Origin: Megalobrama amblycephala | Lineage: Eukaryota; Chordata; Actinopteri; Cypriniformes; Xenocyprididae | DNA length: 64,000 nucleotides | Assembly (NCBI RefSeq): GCF_018812025.1 | Contig: NC_063049.1 | Coordinates: 6,609,513 to 6,673,512 of the forward strand | Direction of reading: 5' to 3' | Part shown: positions 57,608 through 64,000 of the stretch, piece by piece | Position numbering within the stretch: position 1 is the stretch's first letter | How the letters are laid out: every line of letters begins with the position of its first letter | Program-made: the position numbers and the translations under genes | Notes under the pieces: generated by a model | Database searches by the model: none | What the model was told of the DNA's origin: nothing | Seen by the model: the letters and a program-made list of their open reading frames with translations, nothing else

Positions 57608-58070
57608 TGTTACGGTACACAGGAGGCAGACACAGATGTTATCAGGTAACTTGCGTTTATTGACACCAGTAGAGCTAAGAGCATGAAACAGGTAAGCAGA
57701 GTAGAGTCAATGGATGATTAGATGATAATGATGGAGATAGTTACTGTCCTTTTCCTTTCAGATATGTACACGCTGGAGCTTGGAGATCGCTGGAGGTGAC
57801 TGGAGTAGACTGGAGCACACCCACACAGAAGACGAGGCACACAGAGGGAAGGAGACATGCTGGAGACAGGTAGGTATGGAACGAGGAGTCCTTGAGGTAA
57901 GCATTAACAGAAGTATATGCGAACGAGACCGGACGTGGAGTGCTGTGTGAGTGTGCTCTTTATAGTGCTGCTGATGAGTGTGGTGATGAGGTGCAGGTGG
58001 CGGTGATCAGTACTCTGGGGATGGTGTGCGCTGTGATTGGTGGATGTTGGAACCTGACGTGTCTGTGACA
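57608..58070 (-). repeat. Gypsy 5' LTR
   Basis: The sense strand reads TGTCACAG...CCGTAACA; TATA box at about 57959-57965. Two extra short segments (tagag, atg-type) relative to the 3' LTR. Sequence just inside the LTR on the sense strand is GAAGACCAGACC, which does not start with the TGG of a tRNA-type primer site. Confidence 0.93.
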
Positions 58071-59359
58071 GTAGCTGTGTGATTGACTGATTATTTTCCT
58101 AAATTTAAAATAGTTTGCAATGACAGTGTTTGTTATTGTGATTCTTTGAAATGATACGCCTAAAGCCCAATGGGTCAAATTTCGCCCTAATCCTAAATTA
58201 GGGAATAAAGGGTTAAAATTGAAAAAGTGGATATTTTGGTGTTCAGTGAACTTATAGCAGTAATTTAATGCATAGTTCATAATTTTCCAAAGAAGAAAAG
58301 GGTTCTTGGGTTCTCCAGAGTTAGAATGTCCCGAAAAAATTATCCGTTATTTCCGAAGCTGTAGATCAGGAGATTGACACTTTTTATTTGTGCAATCTTG
58401 TTTTCTTGTTTGTTTAGTTGGAGAGTTAGGGCAGATTGTTGCATTTTATTTGTCATTTTCTTTGTTAGCCAAGTTAATCTTTTCTAAACACTTAGTTGGT
58501 TCCTCTTCCATTTGTTGTTTTGGCCTGAACCCACTTCCGAAGAGAAGTTTCCGTTAATTGTTTTACAAATGAGTCAAAAACTTTGTGGTTATTTGTTATT
58601 GTGAGCTGGGAGAGGAGGAATTGTCATTATTTAAAGTCCCTTACTATTTAATTTTTCTCTTTTGTCACCAATCTCTCCAACCCTAGACTAGACAGATCAT
58701 GACAGGTTGCACTGCACAAGCATACTATAACATTAATAATATTGTCTACCATAGTTATGGTTGTCACAACAGAGCTACCAAAACCATTTATTTGGTTTAT
58801 TGAAGCACTGTTCAGTAGAAGCAGGTGGTTTTAGAGATACTGAGACCAGATGCAGAGAATGAATTGACCACAAACATTTACCAACATCATGCACAGGGAC
58901 AGCATCTTGTTCATTAAACTGAAACATGGTTTCAATTTTAGGTCAAAGCAAAAAAAATAAAATAAAAAAAAGTGCATGACTATGATGAAATTGTTTGATG
59001 TACTTTAATATCTCACATTACATCAATCAGTATTATCTCTCTGCATAGAACAGAACTGTGTGTGTGTGTGTGTGTGTGTATTTTCTCCACTGTATCACAA
59101 CAGACTGAACATACAAGTCCAGGATATATTTATTCAATATCTTGGTTGATAATTACAAACTTTGGCCAATGTCAAATATGAAATGAAAATACAGGAGTAT
59201 ATTATGAATATAGAAGTATACTATGAGGCCAATTTTCTAATAATTATAAAATATGCACAAATATTCTTGCTCTGTTACAGATGTTTAAGCTTTTTTTTTT
59301 TTTTTTACATGATATTAATTTCTTGCAACCTTTACACGGTAAGATCCTTTCACTGTGAC

Positions 59360-62300
59360 TCAGTATCCCTGTAAAAAAACAGACAAGATACATTAGTACA
59401 CTAGAGATTAACAAGATCCACACACCATGAAGACTGTTTTATAGGCCAGAGGTCTTCAACTCTTCTCCTGGGGACCCACTGTCCTGGAAAGTTTATTTCC
59501 AACCTGCTTTAGCACACCAGCATGTGTAGTTTCAAGAAGAGCTTTCCTGAAGAGCTTGATTAGCTGTGTCAGGTGTGTTTGATTAAGGTTGGAGCTAAAC
59601 TCTCCAGGATAGTGCACTGAAAAAAAAGATTTTTTGACGCTGTTCACTTTATTTAAACAACTTATTTTGATTCAACACCATTGTATTCGGTTTCTGGTTC
59701 AAATTTAATTGCTTCATGTTAAATTGACTTAAAACAATTTCTTTTTGACTTAACTCGATGTTTTCATATTAAGGCCCAGTTTACACGTACATGGTTATTT
59801 TGAAAAACGGAGACATTTCCCTTCGTTTGCGCCCTTCGTTTACACGCAAACTGAGAATTCGCCTCTGAAAACGAGTCTTTCTAAAAACTCCGGCCAGAGT
59901 GGAGATTTTGAAAATCTTCGTTTGCACGTTTGCATGTAAACTGAGACAAACGGGTGTTTAGGCAGCCAACGTCACAGTATGCGCCAGAGCTCGCACATAT
60001 GTCAAAAATGCGACCTATGTTTACATGTGATCATGGAAGCGTTTAGAGTAGCAGTCGCATTTATGTTGGTGCAAACTCTTCTCGTGTGTTTGCATTTGCA
60101 AATACAGCTGCTCCATTATGTTGAGGAGCAGAGACGAATGAGTTCTCAGAGATCAGCAATTTTGCAACAACTTCGAATCACTTCAAGAGGAATTCGGGAT
60201 TCTTTTTCGTGATTCTGATTGGCTTACGTGGGCTTGAGCTGCTCGTTACACTCTTGACGTCATATGTACACGGGTACGTGTAAATGAACACTTTTCTGAA
60301 AACTGACATGTGTGCACGATGTTATTTTTGAAACCGGAGAGGTTGAAATGTCCGTTTATGAAAATAGCTGCCCACGTGTAAACGTAGCCTAAAATAACAT
60401 GTTTCAATCAAGTAAACCCAACCAGGACTCAATCAAACAGGACTTTCACTTCCCATCATGCTTTGCAAAGGGGCTGAACTGGGAGAGTAAATGTTGAAAT
60501 AAAGTGTTATTTTAAGCAGTTCTTAGCGAGATGAGAAAATGGAGAGACATTTTAAATGTTTATTGTTCTATTATGTTGGTATTTAAAAGTTTCTGTTAGT
60601 TAATAGTTTTAGGGTTACCATTGTGGTGAATTGTTGCACTTGTGCTTGGGTTGAGGACCTGCTAACAAAATTTCATATTACTTTAATATTAAAGTATTCA
60701 CTATGGTAGTGCTCTGGGTTGCGTTCCCCATTGTAAGCTTATGATGACCGTAAAACCATTACCACCAATGGACTTATGATCAATTTAGGCTTTACGATGA
60801 TTTTGGGAAATGCAACCTTGGATGAAACCAGAATCACTTTTAGATTGCCAACACAGAACATCACATCACAAAAGTTATATAAATCATAAGACTAAACAAG
60901 AAACATTAATTGTAAAAATCAATGTATATGAAAACAATTTATTTTATATAAACTAAAACCATTCAAGTTAAATGAACACAATTGATTCTAGATAGTTTAA
61001 CATGGTTGATTCTATTGGATTTTACTTGTCTCAATCATGTGGAACCACTGTCCATGATTAAATTGAGTAAGTTGGACATAACTATTTTACATAGATTCTC
61101 CCTCAGTCAGTTGTGTTGTCACAACTCAAGGATTTTGCATAGATAAAAATAAACCTTTAATGTTAATAAAAACTAAGTTGGTTGTGTGGAACCACTGTCC
61201 ATAATTGACTTGAGTTAGTTTAAAGTATCATTTTTTTGAGTGTGGGTCCCCAGGAGCGCAGGGTTGAAGACCTCTGCTATAGGCTATACTGTGATGAAGA
61301 ATAGGAGAAATGCCTACCCACCCACTTCAACAGTTCAGCAGAAGGAAAAGTTTACTGTAGTTTACAATGAAGAATGTTGATTTTTGTACATTAGTTTTTA
61401 TCTATGTAACATAGCTACATCTCAACAATATAAGACTAAAGACAGTTTACTGAAAACTGAACAGTTAAATTTGTAATAGACTGTCTTAGATCCAGGACCA
61501 CTAAGGTTGCACTAAGGTTCTCTAAAAACCTTGACTCCAGCAGAAATGTATATCTAGATAAAAAGAAGTATTGGTTGTTGGGATAAAACTGACTGACACC
61601 AGCTGGTTAAAGCAATTACATCATCACCACTAAATCATTACCTGGTTTAGTGCCACATTGACCACTGTAGAGTCTCTGTTGCAGGTGGCTTTGCAGGCAA
61701 ATCCTGAGATACAGATGGAGATGATGAACTGAAGGATGGATAGCACCATCATTATTCCAATGATCCCCCAACCATATCTCTAAAAAGACAGAGCCATATA
61801 TGAAAGCAGTTCCACAAACAACATCCCAGCAATTGTATTGAGTTTCTAAAAGTTACATTACACTATAAGCAGATATCATTCTGACGATCAGGAAACGTCT
61901 CAAAAAGCAGGATGTATATCAAGTTTACAAGATGAAATTCTGTCATCATTTACTCACCCTCTTGTCATTCTTAAACCTGCATGACTTTTTTAAAGATATT
62001 TTGAAGACTGCTTTAATGCAATCACAATAAATGATAACTGGAGCTTTCACACTTCAAAAATACAAAAAAAGCACAATAAAACCATAAACTGGTACATACA
62101 ACTAGTTCACTATCCTCCAGTTCTTCTGAAACCATCCAATTGTTAGGGTTCATTTGTTTTGGTTTTGGGTGGATTGTGTTTAATTCAGTTTCCTTAGTTT
62201 CTATTAAGGCTTGTTCACACTGTGCGATTTTGGCCAAGATTTGGTCGTCTGAGACAATTTTTTTAAATCCTAGAAGATTCCTATAATCCTAGTCTAAAAT

Positions 62301-63269
62301 CTGTAGTCTTTGATCTCTAGTTTGACATGCTCACCGACAGCCGATTAATGACCAAATTTTTCCTCAGACGAAATTCTGGCAGTGTCAGAAGATTTGGCGC
62401 ACAGTCCTGCAGTGTGACTTCTCCTACGACAAATGTCAAATTATCTTAGTTTTTCAAGACAAGTCATGATCAAAATTAACGATAGAGATGCCTTTTTAGC
62501 CACAATTTCAGTCCCGTGTGAAATGCAGCTCACTGTCAACGAACGTGTATGAGTTGATGAAGTAAAACTCGGAAAAGTTTTCATGCACACGTCTGTTTTT
62601 AACGCGTATTGACTGTTGTACAATCTGACATAAATGACAGCTGAGATCCCACAGTGTGACATGAGGATCATGTTCGTACATTCTGACAAGTAACCATCGT
62701 AAAGGACTATTATAAAGTGTGCACCCGGCTTTAGTTAACTTGGTTATTCATTGTTTGATCATTATTTGCACCTGATTGTTCATTTTGTTAAGTTTGTATT
62801 TAAGGCCTGTGTTTCTTAATGTTCACAGTCAGTTCTTGTCGTGTGTATAGCGGTTGTCACGTCTCATGTTCTGGGGGTTGTTTTTTTTTTTTTTTTTTTT
62901 TAAATAAAGATCCACACTGCTGTGAATAGATTTTTTCTCACATCTTATTCAACCGAACGTGACATCGATAGCTTTGTGTGGGGAACAAACTGAAGTTTAA
63001 GGATGTCACGATTTTCAATGATTAGATTTGAAAGTAAATTATGGCAGAATTTTAATTTTTTTGGGTGATTAATGAACATTAAAACAAGATATCAGACATT
63101 GTACATTTAGTACCTCAAAATATATACAGAAGTCACTTTCAGAGTCACTATATGAATCGTAGCAACTTGGATATCCCCTTGGATCGACTCCTATCTGTAT
63201 GCCCATCAGAAGAACGGCTATCGCTGAAGTTATGGCACTGATCACATTCATTCCAAGAGAGGCTTTCAC
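59360..63269 (-). CDS. MS4A-family paralogue, exons 4-6 only in window
   Basis: Exons 63114-63269 (52 residues, TM3 and loop), 61642-61779 (46 residues, TM4) and 59360-59368 (GY and stop) match exons 4-6 of the gene at 5482-8409 with the same splice sites and phases. The three upstream exons lie beyond the window or are lost. TM3 and its flank (VKASLGMNVISAITSAIA...) are identical to the first copy, while the loop GVDPRGYPSCYDSYSDSESD differs at about 11 of 26 positions. The C-terminal tail (CNRDSTVVNVALNQ) is three residues shorter. Intron 5 carries the nested hAT stack and intron 4 a MITE. Open frames and splice sites argue for a live gene. Confidence 0.85.
59615..61242. mobile_element. Second-level MITE in the nest
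   Basis: Ends cactgaaaaaaaa and tttttttgagtg are inverted. It splits the right arm of the hAT element (tccaggatagtg / tgggtccccagg). The interior has repeated phrases aattgacttgagttagttt and gtggaaccactgtcca, with no gene. The short TG flanks leave the superfamily open. Confidence 0.75.
59773..60389. mobile_element. Third-level MITE in the nest (Harbinger-like)
   Basis: Ends ggcccagtttacacgtac and gtgtaaacgtagcc are roughly inverted; flanks TAA on both sides (59770-59772, 60390-60392), the 3-bp TWA target of PIF/Harbinger elements. The 77-codon frame inside (59979-60212) is not recognised. Confidence 0.75.
62207..62730. mobile_element. Harbinger-like MITE in MS4A-2 intron 4
   Basis: Begins aggcttgttcacactgtgcg and ends gtgcacccggct; flanked by TTA on both sides (62204-62206, 62731-62733). 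The left copy has the empty site (ctgttagtatc, about 6480). Non-coding. Inserted after the segmental duplication. Confidence 0.8.
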
Positions 63270-63614
63270 CTACAGGGAGAAAAACTTTTTAAGTGAAAGG
63301 AATAGTAATGATGAACACTAGTCCTAAACTCTGTTTTTAACTATCTAAAGTAATGAGTCAGATATCTTGATCTGTGATTGGTAAAAGGATGAATGTCTCA
63401 GTTTGTTGCTCACTGGCTGTAATTGTACTAGCATGTCTTTCAGTCCCATTTTATATTAAGTGGTAAAGTACTATGTACTAACACATAACAGGATCAGGTG
63501 TGTTTAACACCCCAAAGGGTCCAATCCTGCTCCTGCAGGGCCACTATCCAGCAGAATTTAGTTCCAATCCTAATTAACACCTGAACTAATCAAGGTCTTA
63601 AGGGGTTACTAGAA

Positions 63615-64000
63615 ACGGTAACACTTTACAATAACAGTACATGAATAACCATGAACTAATACCTGAATTAATAGTTACTTCAACATGAACTCATGATTAG
63701 TTAAGATATGAACTAATCATGAACTAACGAAGAGTTATCCTTAACTACGACCGGAGTCATAAGGAATCATGCATGGAAACAGAAGCCTTAACTACGCGTT
63801 AATACGTTTGATAATTAATGCATTAATTAACATTTAGGGTAAACAAAATCAAACAGTCTCTATAAGAAGGAATAATACATATTTGGACTTTGAAATAAAT
63901 TTAAACAATTTATTATTGTCAGAATTTAAACTACTGACATCAGCAGCTTCATTATAAACATTACTGAAAGGCACAGGATTAGTTTGTAATTATTTTCACT
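63615..64000. repeat. Start of a MITE or insertion, cut by window edge
   Basis: Begins acggtaacactttacaataa, the end motif of a high-copy fish element, exactly where similarity to the left MS4A copy stops. The other end is not in the window. Confidence 0.6.

Larger units (their letters stand above)
52878..58070 (-). mobile_element. Ty3/gypsy chromovirus-type retrotransposon, nearly intact
   Basis: Two LTRs, polypurine tract and gag-pol on the minus strand, with target duplication GTAGC at 52873-52877 and 58071-58075. LTRs of 455 and 463 bases differ by five substitutions, all transitions, and two short indels, so insertion was recent. A chromodomain follows the integrase, as in Tf1/sushi-type elements. 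It sits in the 3' region of the piggyBac element, so it is younger than that. At least one single-base shift, one nonsense codon and one homopolymer shift make this copy non-autonomous. Confidence 0.95.
50299..58320 (+). mobile_element. piggyBac transposon interrupted by a gypsy retrotransposon
   Basis: Inverted ends ccctagagaaccca at 50299 and tgggttctccagag at 58320 (near-inverted). The element is flanked by TTAG on both sides (50295-50298 and 58321-58324), a variant of the canonical TTAA. Removing the gypsy insert leaves about 2.8 kb. A decayed transposase gene occupies 50878-52682, followed by an aataaa and an A-run (52838-52865). Confidence 0.88.
59447..61276. mobile_element. hAT-type element with nested insertions (outer layer)
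   Basis: Ends cagaggtcttcaac and gttgaagacctctg are inverted; flanks ttataggc (59439-59446) and ctataggc (61277-61284) match at seven of eight positions. The left copy (about 5583-5590) has ttataggc once and no element, proving insertion after the duplication. Without inner layers it would be about 200 bases. Confidence 0.92.
58330..63610. repeat. Segmental duplicate of 4437-7600
   Basis: Collinear with the left copy through the R2 repeat (58560-58945), GT array, MS4A exons 6-4, LTR-like relic and hAT-like MITE. Extra DNA here: 59447-61276 and 62207-62730. Similarity stops near 63610 where a MITE-like sequence begins. Confidence 0.9.

Noticed and set aside
53667..57686. Many plus-strand frames opposite gypsy gag-pol
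   Set aside because: Antisense shadows of GC-richer coding DNA; the minus strand carries the ordered retroelement domains.

Overview
This window looks like AT-rich teleost fish DNA, most probably from a cyprinid. It holds three spliced or single-exon immune-type genes in a sea of fish-typical repeats: a V-SINE-like SINE, Tc1/mariner, hAT, piggyBac, DIRS, a chromodomain gypsy, Rex1-like LINE debris and many palindromic or TTAA-flanked miniature elements. Most open frames here are transposon remnants or chance frames.

Layout. 1-4440: SINE, repeat blocks and miniature transposons. 4440-8440: a complete six-exon MS4A-type four-transmembrane gene on the minus strand. 8456-10285: a large palindromic element and a dead Tc1-like transposase. 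11535-16223: a well preserved DIRS-type tyrosine-recombinase retroelement with terminal inverted repeats, internal complementary region and intact RT/RNase H and recombinase frames. 16224-24470: relics (DIRS RT, LINE, Tc1, gypsy gag). 24474-31610: repeat blocks, a collapsed tRNA cluster and LTR-like pieces. 32028-33370: an IRG (immunity-related GTPase) gene broken by one homopolymer indel. 34000-45300: decayed transposases and a three-level nest (TIR transposon, then solo LTR, then MITE); the solo LTR carries an array of hairpins whose stems co-vary. 45457-48480: second copy of the 24-28 kb repeat block plus tandem repeats. 48613-50081: TTAA-flanked foldback element. 50299-58320: decayed piggyBac element with a young gypsy retrotransposon nested in it. 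58330-63610: segmental duplicate of 4437-7600 with a second, 5'-incomplete MS4A gene, itself carrying a nested hAT stack.

How it fits together. The host content is a small tandem MS4A family unit and an IRG GTPase, both families expected in vertebrate immune or membrane biology; nothing in the sequence shows that they act together. The two MS4A copies are almost identical in introns and membrane segments but differ sharply in the loop between TM3 and TM4. The paralogous blocks also serve as empty-site controls, proving several transposon insertions and their order. No complete novel system is claimed; the best leads are the MS4A loop divergence, the covarying hairpin array in an LTR, and the promoter-bearing inverted termini of the DIRS element, which also appears to have lost its methyltransferase-like domain.
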